A stretch of DNA of 10,347 nt from Candidatus Vogelbacteria bacterium. Its GTDB lineage: Bacteria > Patescibacteriota > Minisyncoccia > Phycocordibacterales > XYD1-FULL-46-19. Below the pieces are notes generated by a model. That model searched no databases. It saw nothing but the letters and a program-made list of their open reading frames with translations, and was not told where the DNA came from. This document shows, piece by piece, positions 1 through 7,200 of the stretch. Where the stretch lies: NCBI GenBank assembly GCA_011049365.1, contig DSBD01000055.1, positions 1-10,347 on the forward strand, given 5' to 3'. A program made the translations under genes and the position numbers. Position 1 is the first letter of the stretch, and each line of letters starts with the position of its first letter.

Positions 1-789
1 CTCTACGTCGCTAATAAAATCAACAAACCATTAACGGGGAGAGTCCTGGAATTTATACTATACCCCATATCTTATCAAGAATTATGTTCAACTTTATCAG
101 AAAGAAAAATCAAGACCCTCTTACCCCATCTCTTGCACTTTGGAGCTTATCCGGCCTTGATAGGTAAAACAGATGAAGATATAAAAATTTTACTCCAAAC
201 TATATCAAACCAGTACCTCTATAAAGATCTTTTTGATTTTGAAGATATTAGAAAACCTGACCTTATTCTAAAACTACTTAGACTTTTAGCTTTACAGGTA
301 GGTAATGAAGTATCAATTAATGAGTTAGCCACCAAGTTGGAAGTATCAACCAAGGTTATCTCCAGATATATAGATTTATTAAAGAAAGCTTTTATCATTT
401 TCCGACTGACGGCCCTATCCCGTAATCCCCGAAACGAAATCGGTAAAAAACAAAAGATATATTTTTATGACTTGGGAATAAGGAATAGTCTAATGCAGCG
501 ATTAATGCCACTTGAAATTCGAGATGATATAGGCGCTTTATGGGAGAATTTTTGTATAGTAGAACGAAAGAAAAAATTACATTATTCTCTTAATTATATC
601 AACCAATATTTCTGGCGAAGTTTGACCAGTCAAGAAGTTAATTATGTTGAAGAAGCCGAAGGAAAAATCAGTGGTTATGAATTTAAATGGTCAAAAACAA
701 ATTACAAAACTCCAAAATTATTCAGCAAAACCTATCAAGCTGATGTAACTTTGATAACTAAGGATTCTTTTGAAGAATTTGTTACTTAA
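1..789 (+). CDS. DUF4143/AAA_14-family ATPase, C-terminal part (5' end outside the window)
   Basis: The reading frame is open from base 1, so the gene starts before the window; the TTG at 133 is internal and not the start. The 262 visible residues match the back half of the AAA_14-DUF4143 ATPases. First comes the end of the ATPase module, with 'NKINKPLTGRVLEF' and 'LYPISYQEL' (residues about 5-28). A winged-helix-like stretch follows ('SINELATKLEVSTKVISRYID'-type, about 105-125). The DUF4143 signature 'KQKIYFYDLGIRN' is near 155. The end is a nuclease-fold-like tail, 'FWRSLTSQEVNYVEE' then 'GYEFKW' (about 204-230). Walker A and B would lie upstream and cannot be seen. Family members are widespread, often in mobile or accessory regions, and their cellular role is poorly known. 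The usual acidic residue in the 'EVD' position of the tail is Asn here, so that fold may be inactive. The stop overlaps the convergent pgk end by 8 bp. Family assignment is firm; function is unknown. Confidence 0.85.
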   Translation, partial: LYVANKINKPLTGRVLEFILYPISYQELCSTLSERKIKTLLPHLLHFGAYPALIGKTDEDIKILLQTISNQYLYKDLFDFEDIRKPDLILKLLRLLALQVGNEVSINELATKLEVSTKVISRYIDLLKKAFIIFRLTALSRNPRNEIGKKQKIYFYDLGIRNSLMQRLMPLEIRDDIGALWENFCIVERKKKLHYSLNYINQYFWRSLTSQEVNYVEEAEGKISGYEFKWSKTNYKTPKLFSKTYQADVTLITKDSFEEFVT

Positions 790-1900
790 ACTCACCCTTT
801 AATGCTTCAATGCCTGGCAAGGTTTGAGCAGTCAAAAAAGCTAAAGTCGCTCCACCGCCAGAAGAAAGATAAATATTTCCCTTTTTACTATTTTCTCCCA
901 AACCGGCAATCGTATCTCCACCGGCAATAATTATCTCAGCCCTCTTTTTTGTTTGTAGCTTTTTGTAAAAATCTCTAGTGCCATCTTTAAAACCTTTTTC
1001 CATATAACCTAAGGGTCCATTCCAGAGAATGGTTCTCGCTTGATTAGTGGCAGAAAATAAATCTTCTAAAGACTCTTTTCCCATATCAACAATCATATCG
1101 CCAGGCATAATTTCTTCAGCTTTAATATTTTTCTGACCACGACGAGAACTAAGAATCTTAAAATCAACCGGCAAAACTACTTTGGAACTTTTCAAAAAAT
1201 CTCTGAAACCTTTACCAATATCCGGTGCTACCGATTTACCTACCGGCCAACCCAGTTTTTTGTAAATGCTATTAGCCGGTATACCAGCTAAATAAACTTG
1301 GCTGACTTTAGGTAAAAAAGTTTTCAATAATGGCAACTTGGTATCTAATTTAGCACCACCTAAAACTAAGAGGAAAGGTTTTTGTGGCTTATGAAGTTTG
1401 GTAAGTTTTTCCATTTCCAGAGCAAATAACAAACCAATAGCTCCTGGTAATAATTTTGGCAAACCAACAATAGAAGTATGCTTCCGATGAGAAGCCGAAA
1501 AAGCTTCATTGATATAAAAATCAGCTATTTTAGCCAGACGTTTAGCCAAAAAAACAGAATTACTTTCTTCGCCTTTGAAATAACGAATATTCTCCAATAA
1601 ATTTACTTCACCACCTGGCCAAGTCTCGGGAATATCAGTTAGCCAACCAACTTTAAAATAATCATTCAATTTTTTCCCAACAGCTTTCAAGCTCTTATCA
1701 TTTCCGGCATGACTAATTAACAAAATTTTAGCTTTATTTTTCTTCAAATATTTAATCGTTGGCAGACTGGCAATCAATCTTTGCCAATCACTAACTCGGC
1801 CATTTTCTTTAAGTGGTAAATTAAAATCCACTCTGACAATCACTTTTTTACCTTGCCAGAAACTAGTTGGAAAATCTTTTATTGATTTTAACTTTTTCAT
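782..1900 (-). CDS. pgk: phosphoglycerate kinase (short, divergent)
   Basis: This is a cytosolic glycolytic enzyme that transfers phosphate from 1,3-bisphosphoglycerate to ADP, giving ATP and 3-phosphoglycerate. Family motifs occur in order: 'VRVDFNLP' (22-29), Arg41 before 'LPTI', 'LLENIRYFKGEE' (101-112), 'NEAFSASHR' (131-139), 'GGAKLDTK' (181-188), 'WNGPLG' (293-298), 'AGGDT' (326-330), 'SSGGGATL' (346-353) and the terminal 'LPGIEAL'. At 372 residues it is somewhat shorter than the usual 390-415. The canonical 'SHLGRP' substrate loop reads 'SHAGND' (63-68), so the 3-phosphoglycerate-binding Arg is replaced by Asn, while the other substrate residues (D25, N27, R41, H64, R106, R139) remain. 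The start ATG overlaps the tpiA stop by one base (TAATG), so the two are likely co-transcribed and translationally coupled. No clear Shine-Dalgarno sequence is visible. Its 3' end overlaps the convergent ATPase gene by 8 bp. Identity is secure; full activity is not proven. Confidence 0.96.
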   Translation of the reverse strand: MKKLKSIKDFPTSFWQGKKVIVRVDFNLPLKENGRVSDWQRLIASLPTIKYLKKNKAKILLISHAGNDKSLKAVGKKLNDYFKVGWLTDIPETWPGGEVNLLENIRYFKGEESNSVFLAKRLAKIADFYINEAFSASHRKHTSIVGLPKLLPGAIGLLFALEMEKLTKLHKPQKPFLLVLGGAKLDTKLPLLKTFLPKVSQVYLAGIPANSIYKKLGWPVGKSVAPDIGKGFRDFLKSSKVVLPVDFKILSSRRGQKNIKAEEIMPGDMIVDMGKESLEDLFSATNQARTILWNGPLGYMEKGFKDGTRDFYKKLQTKKRAEIIIAGGDTIAGLGENSKKGNIYLSSGGGATLAFLTAQTLPGIEALKGEFK

Positions 1901-2664
1901 TATGAATATTTACCGGCTTTGGCTATTATCTGCCCAAAAGCCGATGATTTTAACGATTCCCGACCAACCAATAGACCATCCGCCCCGGCTATTAAAAAAT
2001 CTTCAGCATTGTTCTTATTAACCGAACCGCCATAAAGAACTTTGGCTTCCTGGCCAATCTTAGCCTTATACAACTGGCCAATAGTCTTTTTAATAAACAA
2101 AGAACTATGAGTAAACTCTTCTGGGGTATCAGCTCTTTTGCCACCAATGGCAAACAATGGCTCATAACAAATAATTACCCGACTGATATCTTTCTTAGAA
2201 ACACCTTTCAAGCCAATACTTAATTGTTTTTTAATTTCTTCCAAATATTTACCTTCTCTATCTCTTTCTTTCTCACCAATACAAAAAAGAACCATTAAAC
2301 CAGCTTTCAATAATGTCTTTACTTTCTGATTTATAAGCAAATCATCTTCGCCTCTTCTTCTGGTTTCTGAGTGGCCCACCAAACAAAAATCAACCCCGAC
2401 TGAAGCCAGTTGCCAAGCTGATATTTCTCCCGTTACCGCCCCTTCTTTAATTTCTGAACAATTTTGTCCACCTAAGTATAGATTAGTTGGTCGAGAACCG
2501 GTCAAGAAACCTAGCCAAACAGCCGGCGGACAGACAATTGTCAGTGATTTTTGACCCTTAGCTTTTTCTAATAGTCCTTGGTATAAAGCTAGAGCCGACG
2601 GTTTAGACAGTGGATTCATCTTCCAATTAGCGACAATAATTTTTTTATTTAAATTTATCTTCAT
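1900..2664 (-). CDS. tpiA: triosephosphate isomerase
   Basis: This enzyme interconverts dihydroxyacetone phosphate and glyceraldehyde 3-phosphate in the cytosol. With the start at 2664 the protein has 254 residues, the normal family length. Visible motifs are 'VANWKMN' with catalytic Asn13 and Lys15, 'GGQNCS' (65-70), 'GAVTGEIS' (75-82), 'VGHSETRR' with catalytic His98, 'YEPLFAIGGK' with catalytic Glu168 and loop 6, and the phosphate-binding 'YGGSV' (211-215). The frame extends upstream to an ATG at 2748, but the 28 extra residues precede the normal family N-terminus and span a promoter-like TATAAT. I therefore prefer 2664, where GAGGGA directly precedes the ATG. The loop 6 hinge is 'PLF' rather than the usual 'PVW', and the loop reads 'AIGGKRAD' instead of 'AIGTGK'. 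It is the first gene of a tpiA-pgk unit, and its stop overlaps the pgk start by one base. Confidence 0.95.
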   Translation of the reverse strand: MKINLNKKIIVANWKMNPLSKPSALALYQGLLEKAKGQKSLTIVCPPAVWLGFLTGSRPTNLYLGGQNCSEIKEGAVTGEISAWQLASVGVDFCLVGHSETRRRGEDDLLINQKVKTLLKAGLMVLFCIGEKERDREGKYLEEIKKQLSIGLKGVSKKDISRVIICYEPLFAIGGKRADTPEEFTHSSLFIKKTIGQLYKAKIGQEAKVLYGGSVNKNNAEDFLIAGADGLLVGRESLKSSAFGQIIAKAGKYS

Positions 2665-2671
2665 TCCCTCA

Positions 2672-2680
2672 ATTATACCA
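2672..2680 (-). promoter_or_regulatory. tpiA: predicted extended -10 promoter of tpiA-pgk
   Basis: On the minus strand the sequence reads TGGTATAAT, a perfect TATAAT with the extended -10 TGn element. It is followed by exactly 7 nt (TGAGGGA) and then the tpiA ATG at 2664. No good -35 is present at 17 bp (TTTTGG), which fits an extended -10 promoter. Usual spacing would put the transcription start at or next to the ATG, so the mRNA may be leaderless, or translation may rely on the very close GAGGGA. A second AT-rich TATATA box before the alternative ATG at 2748 is weaker. Confidence 0.55.
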
Positions 2681-2777
2681 AAAAAATCAGCAAGCCAAAA
2701 ACTGTTTTCAGTTTGTTGCACGGTTATACCTATTGATTTGTCGTCCATTTGGTATATACTCTAAATAATAATCAAGT

Positions 2778-2819
2778 AAAAAGACCCTTATGAAGTTTCG
2801 TCTTCAGCGGGGGCTTTTT
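2778..2819 (-). terminator. intrinsic terminator after the AbiE cassette
   Basis: A long imperfect hairpin lies 32 bp beyond the toxin stop codon. The outer arms are AAAAAG (2778-2783) and CTTTTT (2814-2819). The middle has CCC (2785-2787) pairing within GGGGG (2809-2813). The inner stem is TGAAG/CTTCA (2791-2795 and 2802-2806) around a 6-nt loop. Read on the minus strand it ends in CTTTTT, as expected for termination of abiEi-abiEii ahead of the tpiA promoter. The symmetric A and T tracts would also let it work on the plus strand, but no plus-strand gene leads into it. Confidence 0.65.
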
Positions 2820-2850
2820 CATTTAATTAAAACCATTTCTACTTTAATGG

Positions 2851-3624
2851 CTATAACACCTGTTTAATATAATCCTTAAAAGATACAACTCTGTCTAATT
2901 CTTCCGGCCGACAAAGAAAAGGTTTAACCTCTTGAGATAATTGTTTGATATTAAGTTCTTTTACTTGAGCTAAAATTTTCTTTTTTATATCATCCACCCC
3001 AAGTCCGGTTATTTTGGATAAATAATTATAATCAGGTTTAGCTATTCCAAATAAGTAAGAAATATCATAAAGGTTCCTACCTTTAGTTCTTTTTCTTTCC
3101 AATAAGGCTAAAAATTTTTGCGCTAAAATTATAGCCGGTGGACAAACAAGTATTTTGCGATAAATATTAAAATTATTAAGAATAACCGGTTGGGGTTTAA
3201 AGATTTCTTCCTTCTTTAAAGTATCAATCCTTATTAATATTTTCTCTCGCCTATTGGAACTCAAACGATTTTTAAAAAGCAATTCCGGAAATTTTATATA
3301 AAAATGAAAGGCCAAATAATCCACCGAGCGAGATTCTATCTCAAACCCCTTCAATCTTAAATCATCAGCTACAAGATTAAGCATTTTTTCAAATTCTTTG
3401 AAATTAAGTCCGAAATTATCAAAATCCAGATCTTCAGAAAATCTCTGCCCCTTATAAACAATTCTAATCGCCATCCCACCAATAAAAACCAATTTATCAC
3501 TATTTTTCTGCTTATACAAAGAATCAAGTACTTCGTATTGAAGATATTCAACCAAAGATGCCCGCGGATTGACCACAAAACAATTGTCGCTATAAAAATC
3601 TTTTATTTGTTGGAAGGTGAGCAT
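2851..3624 (-). CDS. abiEii: AbiEii/AbiGii-family nucleotidyltransferase toxin
   Basis: This is a DNA polymerase beta-fold nucleotidyltransferase of the AbiEii (type IV-like toxin) family. Characterised members inhibit growth by modifying nucleotides or tRNA and can abort phage infection. In 257 residues I see 'FIGGMAIRIVY' (48-57, the GG...R nucleotide-binding motif), 'RFSEDLDFD' (61-69) with metal-binding Asp65 and Asp67, and a probable third carboxylate at Asp134 in 'IRIDTL'. The family's C-terminal motif is 'KFLALLERKRTKGRNLYDI' (170-188); the usual 'RDxYD' reads 'RNLYD' here, while the final Asp is kept. The ATG at 3624 lies inside the antitoxin gene, a 22-nt overlap that implies translational coupling with the antitoxin made first. 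An intrinsic terminator follows. The family call is strong. The target and a defence role are inferred from the family, and the protein could also be a divergent non-toxic nucleotidyltransferase. Confidence 0.88.
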   Translation of the reverse strand: MLTFQQIKDFYSDNCFVVNPRASLVEYLQYEVLDSLYKQKNSDKLVFIGGMAIRIVYKGQRFSEDLDFDNFGLNFKEFEKMLNLVADDLRLKGFEIESRSVDYLAFHFYIKFPELLFKNRLSSNRREKILIRIDTLKKEEIFKPQPVILNNFNIYRKILVCPPAIILAQKFLALLERKRTKGRNLYDISYLFGIAKPDYNYLSKITGLGVDDIKKKILAQVKELNIKQLSQEVKPFLCRPEELDRVVSFKDYIKQVL

Positions 3625-4211
3625 AACATTGAAACTAGTTGTTCTATTTTTTCATCAGCAAAAAGACACAGATAATCCGCCAAACGCTTTTGATCTAAGA
3701 TTGTCGCCAAGTCGGGATTAAAACGCATTTCCACCAAATCATCTTCATTTTTTATCCGCCAACGATTAAAATATAAGAAATCCAAAAGAGCTTTTTCCGG
3801 TTCAGCTATTAAATAAAATTGATTATCAACCTCAACAGAACGATAACCCCAAAAAAGTTCTTTCTTAATATGGCGATAAATAAATTGACCAAAATCATTA
3901 TGAAAAGTTCTGGTTGTTTTGGGAGTAACTGAAGTAACACCATAAACCATTTCCGGAATCAGACCATAATGAAAAAGCGCTCTTTCTAAGCTAATATAAC
4001 TTGGCTGATAAAGAGAATGGGCAATTGCTTCCGGTTTTATTATATCTTCTCTGCTTTTTATGACATAAAGACCATTTTTTAAGCGAGTCACCTTTTTTTC
4101 ATCAGCCAATAGAGATAATTGAGAAGAAAAAGCCTTTAAACCCGATATTTTTAAGTCCTGAAGAGAAAAAATAGGTCCTTTTATATTCTCCAATAATTGG
4201 ATGTATTTCAT
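3603..4211 (-). CDS. abiEi: AbiEi-family antitoxin/transcriptional regulator
   Basis: This is the partner of the nucleotidyltransferase toxin downstream. AbiEi proteins carry an N-terminal winged helix that can repress the operon and a C-terminal domain that neutralises the toxin. From the ATG at 4211 the protein has 202 residues. A winged-helix region runs from 'GPIFSLQDL' to 'VTRLKNGLYVI' (about 12-51). The family core follows: 'YISLERALFHYGLIPE' (72-87), 'TSVTPKTTRTF' (93-103) and 'IAEPEKALLDFLYF' (135-148). The frame extends to a TTG at 4280, but those 23 hydrophobic residues are not family-like and cross the promoter, so I reject that start. A -35/-10 pair at 4253-4225 places transcription only a few bases before this ATG. 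The gene begins 69 bp after the pilC stop but appears separately transcribed. Autoregulation is known in the family and is not shown here. Confidence 0.87.
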   Translation of the reverse strand: MKYIQLLENIKGPIFSLQDLKISGLKAFSSQLSLLADEKKVTRLKNGLYVIKSREDIIKPEAIAHSLYQPSYISLERALFHYGLIPEMVYGVTSVTPKTTRTFHNDFGQFIYRHIKKELFWGYRSVEVDNQFYLIAEPEKALLDFLYFNRWRIKNEDDLVEMRFNPDLATILDQKRLADYLCLFADEKIEQLVSMLCSPSNK

Positions 4212-4224
4212 TTTCTTATTGTTT

Positions 4225-4253
4225 TTTATAATAAACTGAAATGAGTATAACAA
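4225..4253 (-). promoter_or_regulatory. abiEi: predicted promoter of the AbiE cassette
   Basis: On the minus strand TTGTTA (4253-4248) is separated by exactly 17 bp from TATAAA (4230-4225), a good sigma70-like arrangement. The ATG at 4211 is 13 nt beyond the -10, so the 5' leader would be only about 5-7 nt. It lies in the 69-bp gap after pilC, where I see no convincing terminator, so read-through from pilB-pilC is also possible. An antitoxin operator could overlap it, but I see no clear inverted repeat. Confidence 0.55.
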
Positions 4254-4280
4254 ATATAATAAAATCAAGCAGCCGAACAA

Positions 4281-5477
4281 TTAAAATATCTCAACCAGGG
4301 TATATAAAGGAGACAGAACAGCAATAGCAAAAAAGCCAACCGCCAAACCAACAACAACAATCAACGCTGGTTCTAAAATAGTGGAAATATTCTTAGTCAC
4401 TTCATCAATATCCTCCTCATAAAAAATACTAGTTTCTAGAAGCATCGCTGGTAATTCACCCGATTCTTCGCCAACTGCTGTCAGTTCACTAGTTAAAGGA
4501 AAAACTAGGTCATTTCTTTCATTAAAAATATCCGACAACAGAGTTCCTTTCTGCACACGCCCTGAAGCCTCTAATAACAAATCGCCAAATTGAGAATTGC
4601 CAACTACTTCAGATGTTATTCTTAGAGACTCGGTCAATCCAACACCAGCTGATAATAAAGAAGAAAGGGTGCTAGCAAAAATAGCAATATTAGCTTTTCG
4701 TAAAAGACCACCAAAGAAAGGAATATAAAGAACTGCCTTATCAAAAATTCTTTTACCTTTTTCAATCTTGATAAAAACAAAAAAAGCAATTATCAATAAA
4801 AGTAGGACCACAGCTAATAACAGACCATTATTTTCTAAAAATTGACTAATATAGATAACTGTTCTGGTAGAAAGAGGTAATTCGGCTCCTAATTCAGCAA
4901 AGGTCTCTGACAAAACCGGGACCAAAAAGACTAACATCAAAACAGCAATAACGACAATAGCTATAATAATAATCGCCGGATAAAAAAGCGCACTCCTTAT
5001 CTTCCGCCTTAAATCATAAGTCTTTTTCAATTGCCTATTGATGGTCTTTAGAGCTTCCGGTAAACGGCCTGACTCTTCACTAGCTGCCACCATGGCCACA
5101 AAAACCGGCGGAAATACTCCGCCCAAAGAATCCAAACTCTGACTAAAGCTCTCTCCGGCATTCACTCTTTCTTCTAACTTCAAAGCCACTCTTTTCATAG
5201 CCGGCGAACCGGCTTGACGACTAATTACCTCTAAAGCTCGCGATAAAGGCAATCCGGCCTTTAGCATTGAAGATAAATTACCAGCAAAAACAATCCTATC
5301 CTTTATACCCAACCGATTCAAAAAAGAAAGATCCAGCCAAGACCTAACCGGTTTAGCACTAATCAGATTTAAGCCTTCGGCTCGTAATTCTCTAGCCAAA
5401 GCAAAACGATCCGGCGCTTCTTTCTGCCCTGTTACTTTTTTACCACTATTATCACTAGCTTGCCAATTAAATTTCAT
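4281..5477 (-). CDS. pilC: type IV pilus assembly inner-membrane platform protein PilC (GspF family)
   Basis: PilC is the polytopic inner-membrane platform that couples the PilB motor to pilin polymerisation. The protein has 398 residues from the ATG at 5477, a typical length. It begins with the family's 'FNWQASDNSGKKVTG' strand region. Two T2SSF repeats follow: residues about 60-185 ('FAGNLSSMLKAGLPLSRALE', 'ASEESGRLPEAL') and about 262-386 ('FASTLSSLLSAGVGLTESL', 'AVGEESGELPAML'). Three hydrophobic membrane segments are visible: about 166-189, 218-237 and 371-392, the last with 'LEPALIVVVGLAVGFFAIAV'. A TTG at 5486 would add three residues and overlap pilB; I prefer the ATG, which follows the pilB TAG after a single base. 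It is co-transcribed with pilB. No pilT, pilin or prepilin peptidase gene is in the window, so the rest of the machine must be encoded elsewhere. Confidence 0.94.
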   Translation of the reverse strand: MKFNWQASDNSGKKVTGQKEAPDRFALARELRAEGLNLISAKPVRSWLDLSFLNRLGIKDRIVFAGNLSSMLKAGLPLSRALEVISRQAGSPAMKRVALKLEERVNAGESFSQSLDSLGGVFPPVFVAMVAASEESGRLPEALKTINRQLKKTYDLRRKIRSALFYPAIIIIAIVVIAVLMLVFLVPVLSETFAELGAELPLSTRTVIYISQFLENNGLLLAVVLLLLIIAFFVFIKIEKGKRIFDKAVLYIPFFGGLLRKANIAIFASTLSSLLSAGVGLTESLRITSEVVGNSQFGDLLLEASGRVQKGTLLSDIFNERNDLVFPLTSELTAVGEESGELPAMLLETSIFYEEDIDEVTKNISTILEPALIVVVGLAVGFFAIAVLSPLYTLVEIF

Positions 5478-5478
5478 A

Positions 5479-7200
5479 CTATTCAAAAACTGCTCGCCAA
5501 ACTTCCTCTAAAGAAGTCTCGCCTGATAATACTTTCAATAATCCATCTTCTATCATTGAAACCATTCCCTCCGCCCGAGCCATCTCCTCAATTTCTTCTA
5601 CTCCGGCTTTCTTAGAGTATAATTGTCGCAAATTACTACTCATCACCAAGGCCTCATTGATACTAATTCGGCCGGAATAGCCATCAGGATAATTTTCACT
5701 TGGTTGGGGATGTTTGAAAACCGCTTTGTCCAAACTTGATAATTCCCAACCTTCTTCTCGGGCTAAATCCAATAACCGTCTCTCATCTACTTGTTTTTTA
5801 ATTTCTTTTAAATCTTTTTCACTGGGGCTATAACTTTCTGTCGGTCCGGCCAAAACTCTAACCAATCTCTGACCAACCACTAAGCGCAAAGTAGAAGCCA
5901 AAAGAAAAGGAGCAATCCCCATATCAAGTAGGCGAGGAATAGCTCCGGAGGCCGAGTTGGTATGAAGAGTAGAAAGCACCAAATGGCCCGTTAGAGCCGC
6001 ATTAACAGCCAAAGAAGCCGTCTCTTCATCTCTTATCTCGCCCACCATTATAATATCCGGATCTTGTCTGACTAAAGTCCTTAATCCTTGAGCAAAAGTT
6101 AAACCAATTTCCGGTTTAACTTGGGTCTGACTAATTCTCGGCATCTGATATTCAATCGGGTCTTCAATGGTGGCAATATTAACATCCGGAGTATTCAACA
6201 TCTCCAAGAGAGCATACAAGGTAGTGCTTTTACCAGAACCGGTTGGTCCAGTGACTAAAATCAAACCAGTTGTCTCTCTAATCGCCCGACGCATTCTTTC
6301 TAAGCTCTCGCCCCTAAAGCCACCATCTTCCAAAGATAATCCCCGACCAGAATCAGGTAAGAGTCGCAAAACTGCTTTTTCACCATAAAAGGTCGGCATA
6401 ACTGACAGACGGATAGAAATTTTCTCTCCGGAAACTTCAAATCTAAAACGACCATCTTGTGGTAAGCGCCTTTCATCGAGACGCAGGCCAGCCAAAGCTT
6501 TCAGCCGAGCCGAAATACCCCCCGAGGCCACTTGAGGCAAACTCATCGCATCACGCAAGATACCGTCTATCCGATAGCGAACTATCACTTCTTTCTCATA
6601 GGGTTCAATATGAATATCTGAGGCTTTTTGTAAAAAAGCATGCGAGAGTAAAGTATCAACAATCCTTACCACCGGTAAATCTTCAGCTAATTTAACCGGG
6701 TCTAAATCTCCTTGAGCTTTACCCAGTTTCTCACCTAAAGCACTTGATTCTTGGCTCAAAATATTACCAAACTCTTGCTTCAAGCTTTTCTGATAGTTAA
6801 GCAAGGCGTTTTTTATAGAAACACTATCAGTCAAACGAGGCAAAATCTTCAAACCCAAACTCTTTTTCAAAAAATCAATTGCCGTCAAATCCTCCGGGTC
6901 CAACATCGCTACCTCCAAACCCCTATCAGATTTCCGCCAAGCGACGACATTATGTCGCCGGGCAATCGGTTCCGGTATTAAACGTAAAACCGCTTCATCT
7001 ATTTTCTCATCTTTTAAATCAACAAAAGGAATACCGAGAACATAAGCTCGAGCGCGCCTGAAATCATCTTCACCTACCAAGCCGGAACTAACCAAAGCTT
7101 CTTCCAAACTTTTACCAACGGGAATATCTTCCAAATCTTTTTTACTAACCAAGCCAGCTTCCAAAAGAAACTTTCTTAAAACTTTATCACCAGATGTCAT
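5479..7200 (-). CDS. pilB: type IV pilus assembly ATPase PilB (GspE family)
   Basis: PilB is a cytoplasmic hexameric ATPase that powers pilus extension through PilC. In its 573 residues there is an N-terminal T2SSE_N/MshEN-like region (about 1-140: 'LLEAGLVSKKDLE', 'RAYVLGIPFVDLKDEKID', 'VAMLDPEDLTAIDFL'). The N2 domain contains 'ASDIHIEPYEKEVIVRYRIDG' (about 193-213). The motor domain has Walker A 'GPTGSGKST' (318-326), the Asp box 'TIEDPIE' (344-350), Walker B 'PDIIMVGEIRDEE' (381-393) and the His box 'TGHLVLSTLHTN' (404-415). After 'GQRLVRVL' the family normally carries a zinc-binding four-Cys segment. Here that stretch (about 450-505) has no cysteine, and the protein contains none at all, yet the following 'GYSGRISINEAL' is conserved. 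Conserved assembly-ATPase features and the adjacent pilC support PilB over PilT. The start is ATG 7200, 7 nt after a TATAAT. Confidence 0.95.
   Translation of the reverse strand: MTSGDKVLRKFLLEAGLVSKKDLEDIPVGKSLEEALVSSGLVGEDDFRRARAYVLGIPFVDLKDEKIDEAVLRLIPEPIARRHNVVAWRKSDRGLEVAMLDPEDLTAIDFLKKSLGLKILPRLTDSVSIKNALLNYQKSLKQEFGNILSQESSALGEKLGKAQGDLDPVKLAEDLPVVRIVDTLLSHAFLQKASDIHIEPYEKEVIVRYRIDGILRDAMSLPQVASGGISARLKALAGLRLDERRLPQDGRFRFEVSGEKISIRLSVMPTFYGEKAVLRLLPDSGRGLSLEDGGFRGESLERMRRAIRETTGLILVTGPTGSGKSTTLYALLEMLNTPDVNIATIEDPIEYQMPRISQTQVKPEIGLTFAQGLRTLVRQDPDIIMVGEIRDEETASLAVNAALTGHLVLSTLHTNSASGAIPRLLDMGIAPFLLASTLRLVVGQRLVRVLAGPTESYSPSEKDLKEIKKQVDERRLLDLAREEGWELSSLDKAVFKHPQPSENYPDGYSGRISINEALVMSSNLRQLYSKKAGVEEIEEMARAEGMVSMIEDGLLKVLSGETSLEEVWRAVFE

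Noticed and set aside
2665..2748. 28-residue N-terminal extension of triosephosphate isomerase from the ATG at 2748
   Set aside because: It precedes the normal family N-terminus, has no family similarity that I can see, and spans a TGnTATAAT element placed for a start at 2664.
2790..2867. 25-codon plus-strand ORF starting MKFRLQRG
   Set aside because: It lies within the terminator hairpin and the toxin 3' end, with no ribosome-binding site; it is a by-product of the stem-loop.
4212..4280. N-terminal hydrophobic extension of the AbiEi antitoxin, like a membrane segment
   Set aside because: It would use a TTG start, crosses the predicted promoter, and is not part of the family; the ATG at 4211 fits better.
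6167..7061. Plus-strand ORFs of 60-78 codons opposite pilB
   Set aside because: They are antisense to a clearly coding gene and their translations resemble no family.
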